DNA from: Fimbriimonadaceae bacterium | GTDB taxonomy: Bacteria; Armatimonadota; Fimbriimonadia; Fimbriimonadales; Fimbriimonadaceae | DNA length: 8,381 nucleotides | Assembly: GCA_022402505.1 (NCBI GenBank) | Contig: JAKRSE010000320.1 | Location: forward strand, 1-8,381 | Reading direction: 5' to 3' | Shown here: positions 1 through 6,260 of the stretch, piece by piece | Position numbering within the stretch: position 1 is the first letter of the stretch | Layout: each line of letters opens with the position of its first letter | Notes under the pieces: generated by a model | Told to the model about the DNA's origin: nothing | The model's database searches: none | Seen by the model: only the letters and a program-made list of their open reading frames with translations | Made by a program: the position numbers and the translations under genes

Positions 1-666
1 GAGCTGCGTGTCCCAGACCTCCTGGGCCCGGATGGTCCGCGTGAAGCGCCCCAGGGCCGCGCTGCCTGCGGCGACGTTGTCCAGGGCCAGATTCACTCGG
101 GCGATATGCTGATCCTCGCCGGGGTACCAAACGGGCAGGGGATCGGTCTGCTGCACCCAGAACAGCGGGGCCTGAGGGTTGGAGCGGAAAATGGCGTCGG
201 CGACCCGGTTGAACTGGGCTTCCAGCTCTTCGACCGTCTTGCCCTCCTCGGTTTTCCGTCCAACATCAACCACGAAGATGTCCGCCGAGCCGGGTGCGGT
301 CCAGTCATTGAGGCCGCCATAGGGGACCCCTTCCCGTTCGATGCCGGCGAAGAGGCTGTCGATCCCCTGACCCCCGTACCCGTTGTGGGCCGGGTTCAGC
401 ATCCCGTCCGAGTTGTTCTGGTTCGCCCCGACGAAAGAGAAGTTCCATCCGGCGTCCAGGAGTCGGTCTTCGACGATCTTGCGGTAGCCGCCCTTCCATC
501 CGAGGGTGGCGGAATCGTGCCCCTCGACGAAGCTGTGGCCGATGAACATGACGCGCCCCATCTCCTTCTCGACGCTCGAACCGCCGGGGCTCGCGAGGAC
601 CGACGACGCGGCCAAGAGGCAGGCCAAGACGGCCAGGCCGGCGAGCGCATGGCGCACGAACTTCAC
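1..666 (-). CDS. Secreted SGNH/GDSL-type hydrolase, C-terminus cut by window edge
   Basis: The minus-strand frame is open from the GTG at 666 to the window edge, giving 222 residues with no stop. Residues 1-25 form a signal peptide: K2, R5 and H6, then a Leu/Ala-rich core, ending in V-L-A before Ser26, so export is likely. The mature part starts like SGNH hydrolases. Block I is F-I-G-H-S-F-V-E-G (residues 41-49) with S45 as the candidate nucleophile. GGYR follows at 59-62, and the Gly-rich block II NGYGGQGI is at 95-102. The order resembles carbohydrate esterase family 3-like acetyl esterases. Block III, normally G-x-N-D, reads G136-R-K-T, so the usual oxyanion Asn is not seen. The C-terminal Asp-His block V lies outside the window. 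The GTG start is preferred because it begins the signal peptide and follows AGGAAG by 8 nt; ATG at 696 is the alternative. The family call is fairly firm, but the substrate is unknown. Confidence 0.75.
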   Translation of the reverse strand, partial: MKFVRHALAGLAVLACLLAASSVLASPGGSSVEKEMGRVMFIGHSFVEGHDSATLGWKGGYRKIVEDRLLDAGWNFSFVGANQNNSDGMLNPAHNGYGGQGIDSLFAGIEREGVPYGGLNDWTAPGSADIFVVDVGRKTEEGKTVEELEAQFNRVADAIFRSNPQAPLFWVQQTDPLPVWYPGEDQHIARVNLALDNVAAGSAALGRFTRTIRAQEVWDTQL

Positions 667-674
667 GGAGGCGA

Positions 675-680
675 CTTCCT
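675..680 (-). promoter_or_regulatory. Shine-Dalgarno for the SGNH hydrolase (GTG start)
   Basis: AGGAAG on the minus strand lies 8 nt upstream of the GTG at 666. The alternative ATG at 696 has no purine-rich stretch at a usable distance. This site, together with the signal peptide beginning at the GTG, decides the start choice. Confidence 0.5.
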
Positions 681-750
681 GCAAGATTCGGACCATGCGG
701 CGGGTCGGCTGGGGATCAGGAATCTGGACAAATCCGGAAGTGATGGCCTG

Positions 751-766
751 TATGACCGCCGTCATA
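751..766. promoter_or_regulatory. Perfect 6-4-6 inverted repeat, candidate operator
   Basis: TATGAC-CGCC-GTCATA is a perfect 6-bp inverted repeat around a 4-bp spacer, in the middle of the divergent spacer. It is 94 bp upstream of the nrfH ATG and 84 bp upstream of the hydrolase GTG. The TGAC-N4-GTCA core has the same general geometry as operators of Crp/Fnr-family regulators (for example TTGAT-N4-ATCAA). Such regulators commonly control nitrite and nitrate respiration genes. The identity of the regulator is inference; no regulator gene is present in the window. Confidence 0.45.
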
Positions 767-852
767 TCAGTCAAGTCACCGTCATGCGATAACGGACTTG
801 GGGACGCCTCGACCATCGGCGAAGGTCGTCGGCCGGGGCGGCTCAAGGAAAC

Positions 853-856
853 AGGA
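853..856 (+). promoter_or_regulatory. Weak Shine-Dalgarno region for nrfH
   Basis: AGGA lies 4 nt before the ATG at 861, and AAGGA (845-849) lies 11 nt before it. Either could pair with the 16S tail, though both spacings are off the optimum. Together they favour ATG 861 over the in-frame TTG at 798, which has no such site. Confidence 0.4.
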
Positions 857-860
857 CGCG

Positions 861-1457
861 ATGTCGTTGTGGTCGATTCTCAGTCTGTCCTCATCGCCCC
901 GCCCGCTTCGGCTGGCGGCGCTCGCCTCGGCGGGTGTGCTGGTGGGGACCGGGTTCTATGTGGCGCGGATCAGCCGTGCCACCAGCTACCTGTCGGATGA
1001 TCCGAAGACCTGCATCAACTGCCATGTGATGAAGCCCTACTATGCGTCGTGGCAGCACAGCAGCCACGGCCGGGTGGCGAGCTGCAACGACTGTCACGTG
1101 CCGCATGATTCGACGGTGAAGAAGTACGCCTTCAAGGCGAAGGATGGGCTTCGACACTCGACGATCTTCACCCTCCGGCGCGAGCCGCAGGTGCTGCGGG
1201 CGACGGAGGAGGCGAAGAAGGTCATCCAGGCCAACTGCCTCCGCTGTCACGGTTCGGTGGTCTCCGAGGTGAAGGGTCTGGTCGGTCACGATGCCGACCG
1301 GAGCTGCATCGAGTGCCACCGGGAGGTCCCGCACGGTCGGACGCAGAGTCTGAGCAGCAATCCCAATGCACTGGTTCCGGATCTTCCGGCGGCCGGCGCG
1401 TCCTGGTTCCGCGATCCCCAAACAACCGCCCCAGAAGGCAAGGACTCACAGGAATGA
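861..1457 (+). CDS. nrfH: NrfH, membrane tetraheme c-type cytochrome (quinol dehydrogenase subunit of nitrite reductase)
   Basis: This 198-residue protein of the NapC/NirT/NrfH family oxidises menaquinol at the outer face of the cytoplasmic membrane and feeds electrons to NrfA. One N-terminal membrane anchor is visible at about residues 16-35, followed by four heme-binding CxxCH motifs: CINCH (51-55), CNDCH (75-79), CLRCH (126-130) and CIECH (149-153). The first continues as H-V-M, and M57 matches the methionine that ligates heme 1 in NrfH. The order and spacing are those of NrfH rather than the longer NapC. ATG 861 is chosen because the anchor follows directly and purine-rich sites precede it; the frame stays open upstream to a TTG at 798. 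The tail after residue 160 is Pro/Ala-rich and heme-free. The stop overlaps the nrfA start as ATGA, so the two genes form an operon with likely translational coupling. Confidence 0.93.
   Translation: MSLWSILSLSSSPRPLRLAALASAGVLVGTGFYVARISRATSYLSDDPKTCINCHVMKPYYASWQHSSHGRVASCNDCHVPHDSTVKKYAFKAKDGLRHSTIFTLRREPQVLRATEEAKKVIQANCLRCHGSVVSEVKGLVGHDADRSCIECHREVPHGRTQSLSSNPNALVPDLPAAGASWFRDPQTTAPEGKDSQE
1440..1444 (+). promoter_or_regulatory. Shine-Dalgarno for nrfA, inside nrfH
   Basis: AAGGA lies 9 nt before the ATG at 1454, within the last codons of nrfH. It decides the nrfA start: the reading frame is open back to 1313, but the upstream part is only a shadow of nrfH. Confidence 0.6.
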
Positions 1458-2932
1458 CGAAGAACGAATCGCCCAAGCCGCGCTCCGGCGCAGCCACCGG
1501 CTGGATGGTCTTGATCGGTTCGGCGGTCGGGGTGTTCGCCCTCGGCCTGCTGGCCACGACGATCATGGAACGACGGACGGAGGAGGCCCTCGGCCGTCTG
1601 ACGGTGACCAATCCGGTCGACCAATTCGAGAGCGACAACGCCAAGTGGGGAGACAACTTCCCCCGCCAGTACGATTCCTGGAAGGCGACCGAGCAGATGG
1701 TGGCCTCCACCAAGTACGGCGGGAGCAAGGAGAGCGATCACTTGGCCTCGAATCCGAACCTCGTGATGCTCTTTGCCGGCTACCCCTTCGCCAAAGACTA
1801 CAACTCGCCTCGCGGCCACCGGTACGCCGTGGAAGACGTGAAGAACACCGGGCGGCGAAGCGACAAGACTCCGGCGACCTGCTGGACCTGCAAGAGCCCC
1901 GACGTTCCCCGGGTCATGAACCGCGACGGCGTGGACGAATACTACGCCCACAAGTTCGACCACTATCTGGAGGACATCAACCATTCGATCGGATGCGCCG
2001 ACTGTCACGACAGCAAGACGATGAAGCTCCAGATCAGCCGCCCCGCGCTGAAGGAGGCCTTGGTGGCCCAGGGCAAGGACCTGGCGAAGATCACGCACCA
2101 GGAGATGCGCTCGCTGGTCTGCGCCCAGTGCCATGTGGAGTACTACTTCAAGGGCAAGAAGGAACAGAAGCTGACCTTCCCGTGGGATTACGGCACCACG
2201 GCCGAGGCGATGGAGAAGTACTACGAGGAGTCCGGCCACACCGACTGGACCCACGCCATCTCCGGTGCGAAGATGGTCAAGATGCAGCACCCGGACTACG
2301 AGATGTACATGGAAGGCATCCATGCGGCCCGGGGCGTCAGCTGCGCCGACTGCCATATGCCCTACAAGACCGAGGGCGGAGTCAAGTTCACCGACCACCA
2401 GATTCAGAGCCCGCTGCTGAACGTGGCGAACAGCTGCCAGGTCTGCCACCGGTGGGATGAGAAGCAGGTCAAGGACCGCATCTTCGGAATGCAGGACAAG
2501 CACAAGGAGGTCATGCACCGTGCGGAGAAGAGCCTGATCGCCCTGCACTTCGAGATCGGCGACGCCGCTTCCAAGGGAGCGACCGACGCCCAGCTGGAAC
2601 AGGTGCGCAAGCAGGTGAGTTTGGCTCAGATGTACTGGGACTACGTGAGCGCCAACAACGGCATGGGCTTCCACGCTCCTCAGGAGAGCGCCCGGGTGCT
2701 GGCCAAGGCGAACGACATCGCCATGGAGGCTCGCCTGGCGGTTCAGCAGATCCGGATGGGCATGGGGCTGACGGCCGCCGTCGTTCTGCCCGACTTCTCG
2801 ACCAAGGAGAAGGCTCAGAGCACCATCAAGCCCTACGTGGATGCCGCCGCCGCGAAGGCCAAGGCCGCCGAGGCCAAGAAGACGGCCGAAGCCCAGCCCG
2901 CCGCCCAGCCCAAGGAAGTCGCCCGCCGCTGA
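1454..2932 (+). CDS. nrfA: NrfA, ammonia-forming pentaheme cytochrome c nitrite reductase
   Basis: This 492-residue enzyme reduces nitrite to ammonium with six electrons (EC 1.7.2.2) on the periplasmic side. Residues 17-36 form a signal or membrane anchor. The active-site heme has the diagnostic Lys motif C-W-T-C-K (143-147), with K147 as proximal ligand. Four standard motifs follow: CADCH (181-185), CAQCH (223-227), CADCH (297-301) and CQVCH (328-332). Catalytic residues matching the family are R134, Y230 and H279. The calcium-site set E229, Y230, K276 and Q278 is also present. H122 in RGHRY and H407 in GFHAP fit conserved distal heme ligands. The length is typical for the family. From about residue 464 to the end, the protein is an Ala/Lys-rich tail with no family counterpart that I know of. 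The gene overlaps nrfH by ATGA and is followed by a strong hairpin. No other nrf accessory gene is seen. Confidence 0.97.
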   Translation: MTKNESPKPRSGAATGWMVLIGSAVGVFALGLLATTIMERRTEEALGRLTVTNPVDQFESDNAKWGDNFPRQYDSWKATEQMVASTKYGGSKESDHLASNPNLVMLFAGYPFAKDYNSPRGHRYAVEDVKNTGRRSDKTPATCWTCKSPDVPRVMNRDGVDEYYAHKFDHYLEDINHSIGCADCHDSKTMKLQISRPALKEALVAQGKDLAKITHQEMRSLVCAQCHVEYYFKGKKEQKLTFPWDYGTTAEAMEKYYEESGHTDWTHAISGAKMVKMQHPDYEMYMEGIHAARGVSCADCHMPYKTEGGVKFTDHQIQSPLLNVANSCQVCHRWDEKQVKDRIFGMQDKHKEVMHRAEKSLIALHFEIGDAASKGATDAQLEQVRKQVSLAQMYWDYVSANNGMGFHAPQESARVLAKANDIAMEARLAVQQIRMGMGLTAAVVLPDFSTKEKAQSTIKPYVDAAAAKAKAAEAKKTAEAQPAAQPKEVARR

Positions 2933-2934
2933 CC

Positions 2935-2972
2935 GCCCTCCGGCCCGCCCGCCGCTTCGGGCGGGGGAGGGC
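2935..2972 (+). terminator. Strong GC hairpin after nrfA, probable terminator
   Basis: The left arm is GCCCTCC (2935-2941), a GG bulge, then CCCGCCCG (2944-2951). The loop is CCGCTT. The right arm is CGGGCGGG (2958-2965) then GGAGGGC (2966-2972). All 15 pairs are Watson-Crick. The hairpin begins 3 nt after the nrfA stop. There is no T-tract behind it, so it is not a textbook intrinsic terminator. It could act as a U-less terminator or protect the mRNA 3' end. A smaller hairpin (GGCCCG 3002-3007 with CGGGCC 3015-3020) follows before the next gene. Confidence 0.55.
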
Positions 2973-3024
2973 CGTCGCGCGGCGGCCCCGGGCCCAGGCA
3001 GGGCCCGATTCAACCGGGCCTTGG

Positions 3025-3030
3025 TAGCAT
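3025..3030 (+). promoter_or_regulatory. -10-like TAGCAT six nt before the beta-mannosidase start
   Basis: TAGCAT fits TANNNT and ends exactly 6 nt before the ATG at 3037, placing a predicted transcription start at or next to the start codon. The TAG is also the in-frame stop that bounds the ORF. No Shine-Dalgarno lies between it and the ATG, and no -35 box is recognisable. Confidence 0.4.
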
Positions 3031-3036
3031 GGCGCG

Positions 3037-3711
3037 ATGCTTCAGAGCTTTCCGCTCACCTCGGGCTGGACCGTGCGCCGGGCCGATCGCAATCCGATCC
3101 GAAACGGCAACCGCATGGCGATGCCGGAGATTGCAGCGACCGTTCCCGGCCATGTCCATGTGGACCTGATGGCGGCGGGAATCCTGGCCGACCCCTTCCA
3201 CCGGATGCAGGAGATGGGCGCCGCGTGGGTGGATGACGCGGACTGGCTCTACGCATTGGACTTCGATCGGCACGAGCTGCCCGGCGGCCGCCTATTGCTC
3301 CGGTTCGACGGTCTGGACACGGTCGGTGAAATCCGGTTGAACGGCGAGCTGTTGGCCGAATTCGACAACATGTTCGTGCCGCTGGAGTTCGACGTGAAGG
3401 ATCGACTGGCGGACAAGAACCGGCTGGAGGTCCTCTTCCGCGCGGTGGAGAAGGTGGGCCAGGCTCGGCGGGAGGCCTACTTCGAGCGGCACGGCCTGCC
3501 CGAGACCACCGAAAACTTCGAGCCCCGCACCTTCGTCCGCAAGGCGCAGTACATGTTCGGCTGGGATTGGGGGCCGGTCCTCCTCTCCTGCGGCATCTGG
3601 AAGCCGGTCAGCCTGATCGCCTTCGACGCCCGCCTGACGAATCTCCGGATCGATCAGTCGATGCATGAAGGCCGGGTCAGGAGGGCGCAGGCGAGGTTCA
3701 CCACGTCCTGA
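3037..3711 (+). CDS. Beta-mannosidase, N-terminal fragment (sugar-binding jelly-roll domain)
   Basis: This is the 224-residue frame before the shift. It holds the GH2 N-terminal jelly-roll. W11 lies in an early strand, followed by V-P-G-H-V-H at about 37-42 and F-D-G-L-D-T-V at 90-96. The hallmark K-A-Q-Y-M-F-G-W-D-W-G-P is at 169-180, and G-I-W-K-P-V follows at 187-192. These are typical of beta-mannosidases rather than of beta-galactosidases or glucuronidases. The start is ATG 3037, the first start after the in-frame TAG at 3025, and no Shine-Dalgarno precedes it. The last roughly 7 residues, from about 3693 to the stop, are out-of-frame sequence. Alone this fragment lacks the catalytic barrel and would have no glycosidase activity. 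Confidence 0.8.
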   Translation: MLQSFPLTSGWTVRRADRNPIRNGNRMAMPEIAATVPGHVHVDLMAAGILADPFHRMQEMGAAWVDDADWLYALDFDRHELPGGRLLLRFDGLDTVGEIRLNGELLAEFDNMFVPLEFDVKDRLADKNRLEVLFRAVEKVGQARREAYFERHGLPETTENFEPRTFVRKAQYMFGWDWGPVLLSCGIWKPVSLIAFDARLTNLRIDQSMHEGRVRRAQARFTTS

Positions 3712-3764
3712 CCGGGCCGGAGGGAACGGCCGTCGGCGCGACGGGCTCGGACTGCGAGCTGGTT

Positions 3765-5432
3765 GTGGAATCGCCGCAGCTGTGGTGGCCGAACGGCTTG
3801 GGAGAGCAGCCGCTGTACACGCTTCGGACCGAGCTTCGGCGCGGCGAGGAGGTTCTGGACTCCGTGGTTCGGCGCATCGGCCTCCGGACGATCGAGCTGG
3901 ACCAGACGCCGGACGCAGACGGTTCCACGTTCGGCTTCATCGTCAACGGCCACCCGATCTTCGCGGCCGGGAGCAACTGGATCCCCGATCACAGCTTCCC
4001 CGGCATTGTCAGCCGCGAGCGGATCTTTGAGCAGGTCGCTCGGGCGAAGGCGACGGGCCACGTCATGCTTCGCATCTGGGGCGGCGGGGTCTACGAGTCG
4101 GAGGACTTCTACGACGCCTGCGACGAGATGGGAATCCTCGTCTGGCAGGACTTCCCCTATGCCTGCGCCCACGCCCCCGATGACGAGTCGGACCGGGCGG
4201 TGATCCGGGCCGAGGCGGCGGTGAACATCTCCCGGCTCCAGTGGCGGACCTCGCTCGCCATCTGGTGCGGCAACAACGAGAACCACACGATGTTCGATTC
4301 GAAGTGGGGCGGGGCGGAGAACTGTCCGGAGCGGCTTCACGGAGCCGTGATCTGGGAGGAGGACCTGCCGGCGGTGGCGGCGGAGCACGATGGAACCCGG
4401 GCCTGCATCATCAGCTCGCCCTTCGGCACGCCCGGTCATCACAACGGCGACGACATGGGCGACTGCCACAACTGGCGGGTCTGGCACGGCGGAGCCGAAG
4501 GCGGGACCTGGGAGCTCTACGCCGATTCGCACACTCGGTTCTGCAGCGAGTTCGGGTTCTGCTCGGCGCCCTCGCTGCCCCTGCTCGAGAGCGTTCTTGC
4601 GCCCGAGGATCATGACCCGCGCTCGAATCCGGTTCGGTGGCACGACAAGTCGCGCAAGGGGTACGAAACCTATCTCGGCTTCGTCGAGCCGCGATTCGGC
4701 CCGATCCATACCCTGGAAGACCTGGTCCGGTTCACCCAGATCAATCAGCGGGACGCGATGCGCTTCGCCCTCTCCCACTACCGGACCAACGAGAAGACCC
4801 GGGGCGCGCTGATCTGGCAGTTCAACGACTGCTGGCCGGTTCAGTGCTGGTCGATGGTCGATTTCTCCGGCCGCATCAAGCCCGCCGGCGAGGAGATGGC
4901 GCGCTGCTTCGCCCCGGCGCTCGCCGCCGTCCTCGTGCGAAACGGCGAAGTCAGCCTGCGGCTGGCCAACGATTCTCGGGAAGAAGCTTCGGGCGACGTG
5001 CTGGTGACGGTCTTCGACACCGCCGCCGCCTCGGTCGTGGGCCGCTGGTCGTTCCCCGGTCAGACCCTGGCTCCGGGAGAGCGCCGGACGGTGCGGGAAT
5101 GGCGTCGCGATGAGCTGGGAGGACCTTCGCTCGTCATGAAGGTGGAGTGGGCTCCGGCTGAATCGCTGGTGATCAGGCTTCAGGATTCGGTGCTCACCGA
5201 GCGGCCGCAGCCGGAGCTGACGATCGAACAGGATGCCGAGGGGCGTTCCTTCCTTCGGATCGAGAAGGCGGCTCTGGTGGACGGAATGTTCGTTCGGGAC
5301 GAGGTTCAGCCGAGCTGTCTTTCCGGGCTCCCCGGCGACGTGATCGAGCTCCGGGGACTGCCGTCGGAGGGAGCCGGGCTTTGGGTGGGCGATCAGGTGA
5401 TCCAGCTTGCCCCTGGTCGGCGGGGGCGCTGA
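3765..5432 (+). CDS. Beta-mannosidase, C-terminal fragment (Ig-like and catalytic TIM-barrel domains)
   Basis: The frame is open from 3669. The first start-like codon used here is GTG 3765, but it opens inside a domain and is not a natural start. The sequence begins with P-x-L-W-W-P-N-G-L-G, the classic end of the GH2 Ig-like domain. The barrel starts at about residue 60 (F-I-V-N-G-H-P-I-F). It contains M-L-R-I-W-G-G-G-V-Y-E and the strand G-I-L-V-W-Q-D-F. The acid/base glutamate is E172 in W-C-G-N-N-E-N (codon 4278-4280). The nucleophile is E262 in R-F-C-S-E-F-G-F (codon 4548-4550). In the joined protein these are about residues 415 and 505, a spacing close to that of characterised GH2 mannosidases. 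A beta-rich C-terminal domain follows. The absence of decay in 555 residues argues that the shift is recent or artefactual. Confidence 0.8.
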   Translation: MESPQLWWPNGLGEQPLYTLRTELRRGEEVLDSVVRRIGLRTIELDQTPDADGSTFGFIVNGHPIFAAGSNWIPDHSFPGIVSRERIFEQVARAKATGHVMLRIWGGGVYESEDFYDACDEMGILVWQDFPYACAHAPDDESDRAVIRAEAAVNISRLQWRTSLAIWCGNNENHTMFDSKWGGAENCPERLHGAVIWEEDLPAVAAEHDGTRACIISSPFGTPGHHNGDDMGDCHNWRVWHGGAEGGTWELYADSHTRFCSEFGFCSAPSLPLLESVLAPEDHDPRSNPVRWHDKSRKGYETYLGFVEPRFGPIHTLEDLVRFTQINQRDAMRFALSHYRTNEKTRGALIWQFNDCWPVQCWSMVDFSGRIKPAGEEMARCFAPALAAVLVRNGEVSLRLANDSREEASGDVLVTVFDTAAASVVGRWSFPGQTLAPGERRTVREWRRDELGGPSLVMKVEWAPAESLVIRLQDSVLTERPQPELTIEQDAEGRSFLRIEKAALVDGMFVRDEVQPSCLSGLPGDVIELRGLPSEGAGLWVGDQVIQLAPGRRGR

Positions 5433-5536
5433 AGGAGAGCTCGGATCAGCCGCAGTTCATGGATTCTTGCGGGTTGCGTCGGTTTTTCTTGCGGTTCGGT
5501 GCTCATTTTTGGGAATTCCGCCGATAGAATTGGTGG
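5433..5536 (+). promoter_or_regulatory. Short intergenic region with promoter-like AT-rich patch
   Basis: These 104 bp hold the most AT-rich patch in the right half of the window: two T5 runs (5483-5487 and 5506-5510) and GGAATTCC (5512-5519). A weak stem, CCGCA with TGCGG about 13 nt apart, lies upstream of the first T run, but the spacing is wrong for a clear intrinsic terminator. The -10-like hexamer at 5525 is listed separately. No -35 box at 16-18 nt upstream is convincing. Confidence 0.35.
5525..5530 (+). promoter_or_regulatory. -10 element TAGAAT six nt before the start at 5537
   Basis: TAGAAT matches the -10 consensus TATAAT at five of six positions and ends exactly 6 nt before ATG 5537. 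A transcript starting 6-7 nt downstream would begin at the start codon, giving a leaderless mRNA. The same geometry is seen before 3037 and 6261. Confidence 0.5.
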
Positions 5537-6235
5537 ATGGAGAGCGGCGCGGATGCGTCAGGCTCCTCCATTGCTGCAGTCGGAGTCACACGCTTGAGCC
5601 GCCCCCTGACCAAGGAAGCCACGGATCGCCTGGAGAGCCTTTTGCGGCTGTCCCGGTCCCAGGGGCTGATCCTGGGTCTCACCGGGGCGGCTCTTCGGCT
5701 TGAGGCGGACGGCCTGATGGCGGTTCGACTGGATTCCAGCGTGCCGGCCGAAGCCGAGCTGTCCGGCCTTTACGGTCTGGACGCCGGGGACAGCCTTATT
5801 CTCTTGCGTCCCGATGGGACCGAGTTCGGCAGCTTTTCTCCGCCGCCGTCGGCTTCGGAAGCCGCCGATCTGGTTGAAATGGTCCGGGATGAGCCGGCGA
5901 TCCTCGCCTCCGGCGCGCGGTCCGATGCCACGATGACCGACCGCTTGAGGATGCTCCGCCTCTTCATTCTCCAGCGTCGCACGGCCCCGGCGTTGTTGGT
6001 GTGGAAGCGGCTGGGACCGGAGGGCTGGCTCTCGCCCGACCACGGCCCTCTGCTCCGCGAGCTGATGGTTCAGAGCCGGGAGCAGGAGACGCTGGAAGAT
6101 CTGATCCTGGCGATTCTCGCTTCGATGCCTGCCGTTCAGGCGCCGTCGGCCGAAGCCGCCATGACCGCCTTCGGGGTCGTGGATGCGCCGCAAGAGGTTC
6201 TGTCCGCCCTCTCGGCCCGGTCCGACGGACGCTGA
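5537..6235 (+). CDS. Unrecognised 232-residue protein upstream of the helicase
   Basis: I do not recognise a family. The protein is Leu/Ala/Glu-rich, with no signal peptide, membrane segment, Cys cluster or nucleotide-binding motif, so it is probably a soluble cytoplasmic protein. Residues from about 24 to 110 look like an amphipathic helix followed by a small alpha/beta region. The stretch G-D-S-L-I-L-L-R-P-D-G-T is consistent with a beta-hairpin. About 120-215 looks mainly helical, with the segment R-L-R-M-L-R-L-F-I-L. Start choice is open. ATG 5537 fits a leaderless transcript from TAGAAT. TTG at 5594 has GGAG 8 nt upstream and would remove the low-complexity first 19 residues. The base composition matches its neighbours. 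The helicase starts 25 nt downstream, but it has its own -10-like hexamer, so co-transcription is possible but not assured. Confidence 0.7.
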   Translation: MESGADASGSSIAAVGVTRLSRPLTKEATDRLESLLRLSRSQGLILGLTGAALRLEADGLMAVRLDSSVPAEAELSGLYGLDAGDSLILLRPDGTEFGSFSPPPSASEAADLVEMVRDEPAILASGARSDATMTDRLRMLRLFILQRRTAPALLVWKRLGPEGWLSPDHGPLLRELMVQSREQETLEDLILAILASMPAVQAPSAEAAMTAFGVVDAPQEVLSALSARSDGR

Positions 6236-6248
6236 CCCCGGCTCGACG

Positions 6249-6254
6249 TAGAAC
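6249..6254 (+). promoter_or_regulatory. -10-like TAGAAC six nt before the helicase GTG start
   Basis: TAGAAC ends exactly 6 nt before GTG 6261, the same geometry as at 3025 and 5525. It lacks the final T of TANNNT, so it is the weakest of the three. Its TAG is the in-frame stop bounding the helicase ORF, and no Shine-Dalgarno lies between it and the start. Confidence 0.35.
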
Positions 6255-6260
6255 TGCGTC

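Larger units (their letters stand above)
667..860. promoter_or_regulatory. Divergent intergenic region between the SGNH hydrolase and nrfHA
   Basis: This stretch separates two genes transcribed away from each other and should hold both promoters. The visible structure is a perfect dyad (751-766) and a cluster of four GTCA words (761, 770, 775, 781). Candidate -35 elements are TGGACA at 725-730 (plus strand) and TTGACT, the complement of 769-774 (minus strand). Neither has a convincing -10 at 16-18 nt, so I do not call specific promoters. No RNA gene or additional ORF with recognisable content was seen. Confidence 0.5.
3037..5432 (+). pseudogene. Beta-mannosidase (GH2) gene with a single frameshift
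   Basis: Two adjacent frames together encode one continuous GH2 beta-mannosidase of about 798 residues, the usual family length. The first frame (from ATG 3037) ends at TGA 3709-3711. The second frame is closed by TGA 3666-3668 and open from 3669 to 5432, so the shift must lie in 3669-3711. Adding one base between 3692 and 3693 restores a smooth beta-strand-like join, R-R-A-Q-A then E-V-H-H-V-L. The residues on both sides are family-like and both catalytic glutamates are intact, so any inactivation would be recent. Alternatively the base may be lost by sequencing or assembly error. No slippery heptamer is seen at the junction, so programmed frameshifting is unlikely. The enzyme would remove terminal beta-D-mannose from manno-oligosaccharides or glycans. 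No signal peptide is visible, which suggests a cytoplasmic enzyme. Confidence 0.85.

Noticed and set aside
106..792. 228-codon plus-strand open frame at the left edge
   Set aside because: It is complementary to the SGNH hydrolase, whose signal peptide, block I and Shine-Dalgarno make the minus strand the coding one.
798..860. Upstream extension of nrfH from TTG 798
   Set aside because: It would add 21 polar and basic residues ahead of a normal N-terminal anchor, and no ribosome binding site precedes it.
1313..1453. Upstream extension of nrfA into nrfH
   Set aside because: The extra residues are low-complexity out-of-frame nrfH sequence. ATG 1454 has AAGGA at 9 nt and begins a normal signal or anchor segment.
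1286..3013. 575-codon open frame on the minus strand across nrfH and nrfA
   Set aside because: It is antisense to two firmly identified heme proteins. It is His/Val/Leu-rich with no recognisable domain, as expected when third-position G/C bias keeps the opposite frame open.
3669..3711. Programmed ribosomal frameshift in the mannosidase
   Set aside because: No X-XXY-YYZ slippery heptamer or downstream pseudoknot-like element was seen. GH2 enzymes are not known to use recoding.
3654..4778. 374-codon minus-strand open frame within the mannosidase
   Set aside because: It is opposite a well-conserved GH2 barrel and has no family-like motif.
5512..5519. GGAATTCC palindrome upstream of the unknown gene
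   Set aside because: It is a short 8-bp palindrome with no repeated copies in the spacer; chance is an adequate explanation.
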